In this document: positions 11,001-20,006 of the stretch, one piece after another
How the letters are laid out: every line of letters starts with the position of its first letter
Numbering within the stretch: position 1 is the stretch's first letter
Made by a program: the position numbers and the translations under genes
Assembly: GCA_956465555.1 (NCBI GenBank)
Contig: OY101115.1
Location: forward strand, 2,728,001-2,792,000
Direction: 5' to 3'
Length of the DNA stretch: 64,000 nt
From: Nitzschia sp. pyKryTriq1
Taxonomy: Eukaryota; Bacillariophyta; Bacillariophyceae; Bacillariales; Bacillariaceae
Notes under the pieces: model-generated
What the model saw: only the letters and a program-made list of their open reading frames with translations
Told to the model about the DNA's origin: nothing
Database searches by the model: none

Positions 11001-11358
11001 CTAAAACATTCCTTCCATCCTTCTCTGTGCGCTTCCAACGATCACGGCGCTGTACCAGAGCCCACACCACATCATCGACAATAGTCGGAACGGGCTCTCG
11101 ACATTCTGTGGTTTTCAGGTGAAGAGCGGGCTTGATTGTCTCCAACGGTGATACGATCATCCTACAAAGCTCCTCTTCCACACCAAGGCCCACACCAGCG
11201 ACACTTCCTACTTTGAGCGAAGGAGCATAGCGCCCAAGAAAGTCGGCAAGGTGAAACACCTCATTGGGCGGAGGAAGAAGCTTTCGAATAGCGACCAGGG
11301 AATCTGTTTTCTTGGATCGTTCGCTCCTCTGTCTACTTCTGCGCTTTCTGGACGGCAT
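8056..11358 (-). CDS. TERT: Telomerase reverse transcriptase
   Basis: Catalytic subunit of telomerase, which copies an internal RNA template onto chromosome ends in the nucleus. One uninterrupted exon encodes 1100 residues, within the usual TERT size. An N-terminal TEN-like region ends in ICGPPL near residue 205. A QFP/CP-like block (FPPDFWGSQHNF...LAWLQ) lies near 389-430. The T motif is YVTETEF...FYYRKPVW near 479. RT motifs follow: LRLLPKTTGVRPI (1/2), VDIEKCYDNI with the catalytic Asp (A, about 658), GGISQGSILSMLFCNLYYG (B', about 774), LARLVDDFLFVS with the Asp pair (C, about 830), VNKEKTLVSEE (D) and FPWCGMLFD (E, about 900), then a C-terminal extension. Retrotransposon RTs lack the T motif and this motif E. 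Young Copia elements lie on both sides, 163 bases upstream of the ATG and about 280 bases past the stop. Confidence 0.95.
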   Translation of the reverse strand: MPSRKRRSRQRSERSKKTDSLVAIRKLLPPPNEVFHLADFLGRYAPSLKVGSVAGVGLGVEEELCRMIVSPLETIKPALHLKTTECREPVPTIVDDVVWALVQRRDRWKRTEKDGRNVLAQGFSSSPPGEYPSNRQGMKFPSTRPGMAQWQANDNVTFCKTSRLFQHLHCYVGDEMLRMILLHTRLFVPLESENREDVPRGNYSLICGPPLTNGPISQIRVADVETNSTDQTMVTTCSTRPAKKRRRHHAEMGKHLQANHSISRHTLFYSDSFTPKVGFHHKHPFHTPTMTPERLLASMTNLFTARGGRRRKRWRRLRGTGVDLCRKILASGKDCDYHRSMERYCPLPDWSTGEGLTDHMDDKIKLKLLVQCYSQPESVASFVRSVLCHVFPPDFWGSQHNFDCILEAVKAFVLLRRKECLSNKRLMHGIRITNLAWLQGDKRKNAKLARTDHEATSRLALQVFRWLFRSFIIPLLRSNFYVTETEFNTKKVFYYRKPVWSAFRALSMRLLFQGQFRELSNVEVIKCLSSHQMGFSRLRLLPKTTGVRPIAHLSKPHPLNVEELSMASKRRKLDLTASTVPPPFTSIGSNPVRRSHDSTNSILAQVFDVLTYESNRHGLPFGSGLEGLNEFYPRYQRYIAGLKNETRRGQPLNLIFASVDIEKCYDNINQKYMYDIASRHINNEDYLIQRYNLLYGDDITGGIQGVTRKIVGPPELYGLLHAAGREISSKSSNAVLDSRTWHLVQRGRLCELLLEHLGSHLLVTSGRYEQRYLIQTGGISQGSILSMLFCNLYYGNVENLILNGENPQSPRVSDRLSEERVDSDFLARLVDDFLFVSTSKPAVSNFLGRMWSGREELGVRVNKEKTLVSEETIFEVDGEEGPKEVSAPVAPGRHVFDGKLFPWCGMLFDPRTGEVMIDYERFQGDQAKDSLTVDSIGSEGKKLGGRMESFARPRCLPILYDHSINTRKTIVTNFYQMMLFSAVKTAEHLRSTDVNPTTSHNQGFLIDCIDSLASYVCRQIRSNLRRMSPDRRKLSLTDETLLWLTWHAFSVVFTQLDDFPSLGHRIHTKLQTQDSPSSDLDGTVAMAYHRFALDKIIKTS

Positions 11359-11521
11359 GGCACAAACACAAGGAAAGGACTAGCAACAGAACATGCTAGC
11401 GTGAAAGGTAAACAGGGTACTCTAGAGTAGTTTGTCGACATGAATGAAATGAACGAATAATTGCATTTGTAGACGAGTAAAGAAGTTTAGTGTCTGCTTT
11501 TTGATCCCTTGAAGCACGCTG

Positions 11522-12876
11522 TGTTCGAATATCTACATCGAACGTCCACGGAACGACGGACGGACGCGACCAGCGTTCGCAATTACGCACGATCACGCAC
11601 GACGCACGTTTCGATCACGACCCAGAGATTCATTCTAAGACTCTCTGAGACAGTCTATGATCCTCCAAGAAACTATAAGAAGCCCACAGACTTCTATCGA
11701 AATACATGTCAACGATTCAAGAAAAGTAGAAATGAACAAAAGTTCATTTCATCAGTTAGAGCAAGAGCTCATTAATTTATGTTAGCGCACTTCGTTAACC
11801 CACAGTCAAATTAGTCCTTTAGCCCGAATCCCTGAGCCGCTAGCCACTGCCTAGAACTCACGGATTTTAACACGCTTCCTCTGCGCTAAAGTAAAACAAA
11901 CAAACATCGACCATGGCTGATGCCAACAACAACCCTCCTGCTGCCGCTGCAGCAACCCACTTCGCTCTGACGCCAGCCAAGGCGACAGATGACGTCATCG
12001 ACTACAACACCAAGCAAGGTGCTGCGATCTGGCAAAGCGGATCCAAGAAACTCTCGGAAGAGCTCTTCGATTGTGTCCCCGAAGGGCTCCGCGACTTCCT
12101 CGAGCTAACTAAGAAGCAATCTAAGCTAATGGGATGGGACACCTCCGTCATGTCCATCCTGGATGACCCGGACGACGTCGCAGGTCCAGCCAAGGACTAC
12201 TTGGACCACTACGGCAGTATCTCGCTAGAACACCTGCAAGCGAACGCACGCGCACCGATGTGCACTGCAAGGTGTTTGAGGATAATTCCGGGGCTATCGA
12301 GATCGCACGATACCACAAGTTCCGCCCCCGAACCAAATTCCTCAACAACAAACTCTTCCACTTTAGAAGCTACGTCACGAAGGGTTGGATCTCAATCCAT
12401 CCTATTGGTACCTACGACCAACCGGCAGACATACTGACCAAACCGCTGAACGAGCCGGATTTCAAGCGTCACCGAAAGAGCATGAACGGATGGTAATCGA
12501 CTCACTGCCTACTCGCGAGAGGGAGTGTTCGAATATCTACATCGAACGTCCACGGAACGACGGACGGACGCGACCAGCGTTCGCAATTACGCACGATCAC
12601 GCACGACGCACGTTTCGATCACGACCCAGAGATTCATTCTAAGACTCTCTGAGACAGTCTATGATCCTCCAAGAAACTATAAGAAGCCCACAGACTTCTA
12701 TCGAAATACATGTCAACGATTCAAGAAAAGTAGAAATGAACAAAAGTTCATTTCATCAGTTAGAGCAAGAGCTCATTAATTTATGTTAGCGCACTCCGTT
12801 AACCCACAGTCAAATTAGTCCTTTAGCCCGAATCCCTGAGCCGCTAGCCACTGCCTAGAACTCACGGATTTTAACA
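11522..12876 (+). mobile_element. Copia-type LTR retrotransposon, internally shortened (fossil copy 2)
   Basis: Same family and orientation as the copy at 6504. LTRs are 11522-11872 and 12526-12876, both 351 bases, with TG...CA ends. I see one difference between them, so insertion was recent. The 6-base repeat ACGCTG flanks both sides (11516-11521 and 12877-12882). The primer-site-like stretch follows the left LTR, and a purine-rich tract (GCGAGAGGGA) precedes the right LTR. Inside are a gag-like start and a short RNase H-like tail of pol (for example VFEDNSGAIEIARYH). The rest of the coding region is absent, so the element is broken. It sits in the 5' flank of TERT. Confidence 0.92.
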
Positions 12877-13096
12877 ACGCTGCTATTCAAAAGTTTGACT
12901 TACCCGACCGCAAGAGTGTTCCGACAAAAGACTTATTTTTTCCTGGCTCTCACCCACCTCACGCTTAAAAAGGTCGCCTACTGCTTTATGATATAGTAGT
13001 AGTCTAGTACGGTAGAGCAAGGAGGAATGAATAATCATCTAATATGTCTGCGAAATAAGAGTACAGTACCATACTTGTACTGGTACGCTACTACTA

Positions 13097-14362
13097 TTAT
13101 CCTTCTTCTGAAACATAAGGATGTTTCCAGTAGAGTATCCAATCCCAAATATAGGAATCGAAAAGTCCCCCCACAAGTGGGACTCGCCGAGCTACAGCAC
13201 TGCTTCGTTCCAAGGTCGGAGACGTGACACGATTCCAAACCGGGGCTCGAAGAAGATACAGGAGTAATTTCATGCGCCGTCGATTCCACTCTTCTTTTGA
13301 GTATGGATTGCCACTGTGTCTTTCTCCCGACAACAGCCCCAAGGACACTAGCTCCATACCCAGTGTCACAATCCAAGACTGGAACGCAGACGCGCTGCTG
13401 CTGCTGCCGGGCGATGAGGCAGCTTGTCGGGCCTCAGCTGCCGCCCACCAAACAGGACGTAAACTATAGAGAAATTCACCCAAAAGGATTTGTTTCGGGG
13501 TAGATTGTGACTGAGGCGTCATTAGTCGTGCTTGGGAACGGCTGGATACTTCTTTGGAAATTGCAAGTCCTGTTCTTCGGCCTCGATAGTTACGCCTCCG
13601 TTGACTGGACAGAAGTTCCCTCTCTGAAATACCCAACGGATCGTCCATATGAGGCTGATACATTCCACCATCCAACATGATGCCAGGAGATATCATCCGT
13701 TTGATTTTCTTGGAATGCTCGAGTTGTTGGCACTCCAAAGAAGGAGAAGAAGAGGATGATGATGATTCCTCTAGGTATTGATTCCAATAGGAATACAGCA
13801 AGTACAGCCGTAGAACAAACTTGAGTTGCTCCAATCTCAGACGTAGCTGTGCCTGACGTATATTCCGGGTATTGGTGTCGGATCCTTCTTTTTTGGCTAC
13901 GACGAGTTCGAGAAGGGACGGCATGAGGCAGTGCACCACATTCAAGGCGATTCGTAAGGAAGTGGCTGGGATGTTTGGCTCCTTTCGAGTACGAAGACTG
14001 AAGCCATGCGAATTTTCCATATTTTGCTGCTGCGAGCAATGCATCGCGAGTTGGTTCACCGATAGGAGCCCATACAAGACTTCTCTCCACGGCGGACCGT
14101 CACCGGAATTGTCGTGATGAGGCAACCAAAACAGAAGGCGATGGATGGCGCCATCCGCCAATTCTAACTTGATGTGATGCTTGCGAACAAAAGACTTGTA
14201 GGTCGTCCAAAAAGAAGATAACGACAGAGATTTGGACGCATCATTCAAAGGCAGGGAACTCGATACTACTTGTAAAGCACAAGGTCCTCGAGTGGAACTC
14301 ATATTAGAAGTCATCACCGTAGAATCGGACGAAGCAAGCCTGTCCTGCTCCGACAATACCAT
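13097..14362 (-). CDS. PEX16: Peroxisomal membrane protein PEX16 (peroxin-16)
   Basis: PEX16 recruits PEX3 and membrane proteins to the ER and nascent peroxisomes. A single exon encodes 421 residues. The family signature is clearest in the C-terminal part: LRPVWWAAAEAR, then WNRRRMKLLLYLLRAPVWNR, then RRVPLVGGLFDSYIWDWILYWKHPYV. The N-terminal half carries GLLSVNQLAMH and several amphipathic helices. A Ser-rich linker lies in the middle (about residues 210-225). The ATG at 14362 is used. The frame stays open further upstream through a (TTGG/TTGA) microsatellite but without an ATG. Length is close to plant PEX16 with extra linker. Confidence rests on the C-terminal block, which is hard to mistake. 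Confidence 0.87.
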   Translation of the reverse strand: MVLSEQDRLASSDSTVMTSNMSSTRGPCALQVVSSSLPLNDASKSLSLSSFWTTYKSFVRKHHIKLELADGAIHRLLFWLPHHDNSGDGPPWREVLYGLLSVNQLAMHCSQQQNMENSHGFSLRTRKEPNIPATSLRIALNVVHCLMPSLLELVVAKKEGSDTNTRNIRQAQLRLRLEQLKFVLRLYLLYSYWNQYLEESSSSSSSPSLECQQLEHSKKIKRMISPGIMLDGGMYQPHMDDPLGISERELLSSQRRRNYRGRRTGLAISKEVSSRSQARLMTPQSQSTPKQILLGEFLYSLRPVWWAAAEARQAASSPGSSSSASAFQSWIVTLGMELVSLGLLSGERHSGNPYSKEEWNRRRMKLLLYLLRAPVWNRVTSPTLERSSAVARRVPLVGGLFDSYIWDWILYWKHPYVSEEG

Positions 14363-15104
14363 GCTTAGAATCAACCAACCAACCAACCAATCAACCAATC
14401 AATCGAATCACTTTAACGACTTTTGCAAGTTTTGCTCATAAAGCACTCTCACAGCATCATCCTCCTTCTCCTCACTTGAAAGTGATCTCTCTCTCTCTCT
14501 CTCTCTCTTGCGACGCTAACGTTCTGTGAAAATGGGAAGTAACAGTAGTAAAGTCTTCAACCTTCGATACACAACCGCAAACCGCAATAAATCCGCAATA
14601 CTGTAGAACAACGTTGTTGGAATCATTCCTCACTCGGTGGTAGCTTGCTCCCCCCTCTGTTATCGCCAAGAAATTATCAACACGAAAGTTGGTTACTTGC
14701 CACACTTCCTTCTGAGGGGCAGGAATTCCGAATGAATTTTCGACTTTTTCGACTAAAATTCGAGATGGCGGTGCAACGGTTGCCCTGTCACCCGCCGCTG
14801 CGCTGCGCCTGCATTTTCGCAGTAGCAGAGCAGGAGTGACGAGTGAGACCAGGAGTCGTCGTCGTTTGACGATGGACGATGCCAGGAGTACATTCGGGCA
14901 CACAACTTATCTCTCATCATCAAAGCATTGATCCGGAGTACGAGTAGCGCATCTTGTTCATCAAAATACGTGTACTTACTTGCACTGTTCACTGTAGTAG
15001 TATAGCAAACTGGGTCCCCGAGAGAAGGACTGAAGCAGTCGCTCGATCCAGTCAGTCAAAGTTTTGCCCTCCACGTCGTGGAGGAAAAGCTCGTGTACTT
15101 TTTC
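14363..15104. other. Divergent promoter region with TC microsatellite
   Basis: Shared upstream region of PEX16 (left) and the BAH-domain gene (right). It holds a TTGG/TTGA-type simple repeat at about 14375-14402 and a (TC)n run at about 14486-14508. No open frame with recognisable content is seen. Confidence 0.5.
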
Positions 15105-17228
15105 ATGTCGTCCAAGCGGAAACGGAAGCAATCCGAGGGAAATTCCGTCGACGGAAAGCCGGGGCAAGGTTCTACCGAAGTCGAGTACACTCTATTTGGC
15201 GGCTGGCTCGATGACGGTTATGCAGGTGGCGAACCTGGAGTGATTGAGCACGAAGGCTTTTCGCTGACTCTTGGTGGGAAGAATTTTGACATTTCGCTGG
15301 GAGATGCCGTCCTCATGCGAGGCAGCGATGACGGCGACGACGAAGAAGGCACCCCGGAATACCAGGATGACGATATGAAGGATTCTTCCAACGGGTCCAC
15401 CAAAAAAGCAGGGGCTAAAGGAATGATCGCTCGGGTAGAGCGTATCTGGGAAACTACCGGTTCTGCAAATGGTACCGGCAGTGGAGAGTGCCCTTTTATG
15501 TTTCAGGCACGGTGGTTCTTGCGAGTAAGTATGGCCTGAGTGGTGTATCTTTTGCTTTGCGTTGAGTGATGGAAGAGTCGTCGTCTTGCTAACCCCAATG
15601 ATGTCTGTGTGGCCAATATTGACATTGGCGCAACCCTTAGAAAGAAGATCTGGAATCGCTGAGAGGAGAATACGCCATGCCAGCTTGGGATCTAGACTTC
15701 GTGAATAGGTTGACGGACGACGACTTGATACTTTCGAACCAAGCCGATGACAATGCACTCACAACGATTGCTGGGGACATTCAAGTTGTCTATCGGCGAC
15801 CCGATTCCGATCCAGATTTGCCATCTATGCCGGCGGAGATGTATGTCTGCAGGTACAGCGTCTCCTTCGGAGAGAGCAGCAATAGAAAGAACGAGGGACT
15901 GCTAAGAATCGTCCCGTTTGCTGGAAAGGATGACAAATGGGACGATTTCGTTACATCTAGCGGCGAAAAGGCTGTGAAGAGAGCGCGGCACGATGAAGGC
16001 CAACAGGACGATTTGCCAAAAAGCGTCTCCACACCGCCACCGCACGTGAACCCCTCGAACCGCAGACATTATTACTCAGATAGCGACGACAGTTCAAATG
16101 AAGAATTCCAGTTGGGAGGTGCTGTGATAAGCGAGGGCGCCATTGCTGAGCGGAACACACGCGTTGGCCCCGAGCATCAAATAGCTGTACCTCCTTTTGT
16201 TCCCAACCAAAAGATCGTCTCCCGCAATCCAACTCCTGTCTGGAAGCCACAGGAAATCTCACGAGACGAACTACAACAGTATATGTCAAATGCATCACGA
16301 ATACTGGTCCCCTACCTGAAACGTAAGGGTTTGACTCACACAGAACCGTACTCACCTCTTGCTTGGGACCAGATGGAGGAGCTCGCAAAAGAAATGGGAC
16401 CCGACAAGATGCCGACACTATCCACGATCTGCACTGCCTCCGCGCTATCAGAAAATCGAACCGATATGCTGAGAGAGGTAGACACGGATGCGCTTCTTCG
16501 ACTTCTTCACCAACATGCTTATGATGCGAACGAGGCCCTTCGAGCAATCAAGTCCTCGCCAAAAAGCTTTGTTACTACAATGACGCCGACTCAGAAGGAA
16601 ATAGTCAATTCGACCTTTCGCCGCTATGCTGGCTCAATTCGAATGGTGTACAAATCCTTGGCACCTGGCAAAACATTTCAGGACGTTATTGATTACGTCT
16701 ATCGATTCAAAATCCCAGATCAATTCCGCCTTTTCCAAGAGACAAAACGAGAGCAGGCTATTCGGATGTTGGAGTGCATTGAAAGTCGACGGAACACCAA
16801 CACGCCTATAAACGCAAACAGAGAAGAGAACAAAAATAGCCTACAGCTGCCTCCCGAACGAAAGATGAAAACTGGCGACTGGTAAGTCCTCCTTGCGATC
16901 ACGCATATGAGGTCTTGTCTACTGGATGCTCTCTTGCTGCACATATACGTTTTAACACTTAACCTTGTTTACCTTATCGATGAACAGGCAAAAAACCAGC
17001 ATTTCCGAAGTGACTGGGGCTCTTGATGACCGGCGAGCGCTGGCGAAACGCTTGCTTTTGGATATAGAAGATGAGCTAGGAAACGACAAAATGACGGAGG
17101 TGGCACTGCTAGTGAAGACCTTTCATCAGAGACCAGCTATCGAATCGCGGACTAGACTACTCGGAATTCTTCATGGCTCTGACGACTTGAAGCATAGGAT
17201 GTTAGAGTTCTTGCCCAAGAGATTTTGA
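15105..17228 (+). CDS. BAH-domain chromatin protein with ELM2/SANT-like and PAH-like regions
   Basis: Three exons, 15105-15524, 15641-16881 and 16988-17228 (introns of 116 and 106 bases, GTAAGT...AG), give 633 residues. A basic start (MSSKRKRKQ) suggests nuclear location. Residues about 50-230 form a BAH domain: GDAVLMRGSDD, KGMIARVERIWE and ARWFLRKEDLESLRGEYA split by intron 1, ending in MYVCRYSV. After a disordered acidic stretch, residues about 460-580 look like an ELM2 tail plus SANT: VDTDALLRLLHQHAYDANEA, then TPTQKEIVNSTFRRYAGSIR and GKTFQDVIDYVYRFKI. The last exon ends in FLPKRF, recalling Sin3 PAH repeats (weak). The BAH-ELM2-SANT order is that of metazoan MTA corepressors. Histone deacetylase recruitment is therefore plausible but inferred. 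The first ATG in frame is used. Confidence 0.85.
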
Positions 17229-17985
17229 GGGATGTTATCACAAACAATATTAAAGTGAGCTTATCTATTCGGTATTCGTAGTACAAAATAGTTCCTCATT
17301 TGACTCGTAGCCATCCTTGCCCACACTCGATCGTAGAACTCCTTTTCTTTTATGTACAGTAGCTTCTTCTTTGCCCTGCTACCAGTTCACGTACGGTACA
17401 GTACGAGTACTGTACTGGTAGTGTACTCGTACGTAGTCTCCCGGTACTTCTACCTGTACTATTGTGGATGTACCACCTACTTCTCTCTCTACTCTACTCT
17501 ACTAGTAGAGTAGAGTTGAGAGGAATGCTCGTACAACGCTCAGCACAAAAATACTAAACCTTCGTGCCCCCTCACTCCCCTCAATACACTTTTTGCTATC
17601 GGCTCATAGCATAGCAGCTACAGTAGTATCCATTGCGTGCTCTAAACTACTCTAGCACACAATTTGTGAGAATGGCGAATCGAATGAATAATATTATCAT
17701 CTCCCGGCTGTGCCCACTTTACTACCAGAAGTTATTGATTGCAATTTTAGCGTGGTACGATGTCGTTGTCCTCGTCCCTTGTGATTGGTCCCACACGTCA
17801 GCGCATGCACGAGGTCGTTGATTATGCAATTTCCCAGAATGATTCTCTTTGCCTGGTGTTCGCGCTGGAAGTTGTGATGAACACACGATGTCTCCGTAGG
17901 GCCCAGTACACTTTGAACAGCGGCCAATCTTCCGATGCTGAAGAGGTCTCGATTTCATGCATCAGTTTCAGTTTTGGTCTACTGT
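17229..17985. other. Intergenic stretch with GTAC/CTAG palindromes
   Basis: Bases about 17385-17525 carry dense GTAC words (GTACGGTACAGTACGAGTAC and similar) and a CTCTACTAGTAGAG palindrome. The remainder up to the solo LTR shows no supported gene. Confidence 0.5.
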
Positions 17986-18462
17986 TGTTAAAATCCGTGA
18001 GTTCTAGGCAGTGGCTAGCGGCTCAGGGATTCGGGCTAAAGGACTAATTTGACTGTGGGTTAACGAAGTGCGCTAACATAAATTAATGAGCTCTTGCTCT
18101 AACTGATGAAATGAACTTTTGTTCATTTCTACTTTTCTTGAATCGTTGACATGTATTTCGATTAAAGGACTAATTTGACTGTGGGTTAACGAAGTGCGCT
18201 AACATAAATTAATGAGCTCTTGCTCTAACTGATGAAATGAACTTTTGTTCATTTCTACTTTTCTTGAATCGTTGACATGTATTTCGATAGAAGTCTGTGG
18301 GCTTCTTATAGTTTCTTGGAGGATCATAGACTGTCTCAGAGGGTCTTAGAATGAATCTCTGGGTCGTGATCGAAACGTGCGTCGTGCGTGATCGTGCGTA
18401 ATTGCGAACGCTGGTCGTGTCCGTCCGTCGTTCCGTGGACGTTCGATGTAGATATTCGAACA
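17986..18462 (-). mobile_element. Solo LTR of the Copia family, with an internal tandem duplication
   Basis: This LTR belongs to the family flanking TERT, in opposite orientation. Its ends are TGTTAAAATCC at 17986 and CGAACA at 18462, and the 6-base repeat TACTGT flanks both (17980-17985 and 18463-18468). It is 477 bases instead of 351 because an inner block of about 120 bases is present twice in tandem (about 18036-18160 and 18163-18287). No internal coding region remains. It ends 171 bases upstream of the start of an Mpv17-family gene. Confidence 0.88.
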
Positions 18463-18633
18463 TACTGTACCGTACCGGCACCGGTACTATACCGGTATCA
18501 TCATCAAGCAACCCCGAAAAGACGAAGGAGAGAGACGATACTACAGTACGAATACAAGGACAAGCAGCTCATAATTAGAATCATCATCATCAAAACATCG
18601 CTGCTTGTGCGAATAAAACTTCCAATTGCAACC

Positions 18634-19620
18634 ATGAATACAGCTTCAAGTAAACTCTCCCTTTTGCTTCCTCTGAGAAGATCTTTGATCCCCAGGGATT
18701 GTCATCGTAGAGCAAAGTCTTCCATCCCAGAAACAAGCAATGCGACTGCTGGGGGTCACCAGAACAGCTCGTCGTTCTTTTGGTACATGTGGGAGCGGTA
18801 CACGGCCGCTCTCATGGCCCGGCCACTAACGGTCAAGGCCACCACGGCCTCGCTCATCTTTTTTGTGTCTGATAGTGCCACCCAATATTTGATGGACCCG
18901 ACAGCAGACTACCAGTTGGCGCGGGCTGGCTCGGGGGCAGCTTTTGGTGTAGTGGCGACGGGATGGTTGCATTACTGGTGGGGATTCTTGGAAGCTTTCG
19001 TTGGGAAGCGCGTTCCCGTGGCGCAGCATCGATTTGCCAATACTGTAGTGAAAGTCCTCCTCGATCAAGGCATTGGAGCCCCCTGTTATGTATTCACTTA
19101 CTACGTGATTACCAACTTTATCCAAGAGCTAAGCGCGCAGTCCAACAAGGATGAAAAGAAGTCACCGGGAGAACTACTCAAGGAGACCTCTGAAAGGGCA
19201 GCAGAAATGCTGCCCCCTACTATGATGCGCCACTGGACTCTCTGGCCTGCGGTGCACACTTTGAACTTTTACTACAGCCCTCTGCATCATCGCGTCCTGG
19301 TCCAGAACATGGTTCTAGTTGGTTGGAGCGGATGTAAGTACTGTATTGCACTGGCGCAATTCTAGGCCTTCCCATGAATCATTGATAAACTCACTGTTGG
19401 CAATGTTTTTGTTTGCAATCTTCTAGATCTGAGCCATCTTAACAACGGAGGGTTGATGACTCCGAAAGAAGAAGTAGAGGAAACAATTGCCCTCAAGCGT
19501 CGAGAAACTGAGGCAATTCAAAGAATTCAAACCACCAAAAATTTGCATGCGCATACGAGTACGCACACGGAAATCAAGGTGAAAAGCACCATTGCAACAC
19601 CAGCAACAGAAAAGCTATAG
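18634..19620 (+). CDS. Mpv17/PMP22-family membrane protein
   Basis: Small integral proteins of the mitochondrial inner membrane or peroxisomes; some act as channels or affect mtDNA upkeep. Two exons, 18634-19333 and 19427-19620 (93-base intron), give 297 residues. Family signs are RPLTVKATTASLIFFVSDSATQ, a middle segment VLLDQGIGAPCYVFTYYV, and the C-terminal WTLWPAVHTLNFYYSP followed by VGWSG and, across the splice, YLSHLNN. The basic, Ser/Arg-rich first 45 residues fit a mitochondrial presequence (inference). A charged tail of about 50 residues after the domain is unusual. A solo LTR just upstream may supply or disturb promoter elements. The open frame continues into the LTR without an ATG, so the ATG at 18634 is used. 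Confidence 0.9.
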
Positions 19621-20006
19621 GTATTCATAGATAGCTGCAATTTTGACAATTACCATGGACAGACTGTGAAGTAGTTCGACACAGAGGTAGCACACCATGC
19701 GCGGGACGCAACTACTCGACTACGCGAAACTATTTGTGCTGGCATCCAAGGAACGGTGTGTGAAGTGCACCTTTCATCTCCAAACGCATTTATTCTGTGC
19801 TCAGAGAAAGCGCTCCGCTACTTGAAGTAGCGTACCTGTACCTTAGCGATACTGAGTACCCCATAGCCAATTATAAGTTTGAGTACCACACTTTGTGCAA
19901 CATTAACATCGCATCATTGCTACTTTAATAATTAGCCCATGCACCCTCTCAATGTGAATTTTTTTCGTTATGACTTTTTTCGAATGCTCCAAGCTTCACC
20001 CGATGA
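19621..20006. other. Intergenic stretch between convergent genes
   Basis: 3' regions of the Mpv17-family gene and the MDR-like gene. A few GTAC/GTACC words lie near 19830-19860. Nothing else is recognised. Confidence 0.45.

Noticed and set aside
14486-14508. TC run as a regulatory element
   Set aside because: It is a simple microsatellite; nothing beyond position near a promoter supports a function.
18388-18633. In-frame N-terminal extension of the Mpv17-family protein into the solo LTR
   Set aside because: The extension has no ATG within the LTR part and the family needs no such leader; the frame continuity is chance.
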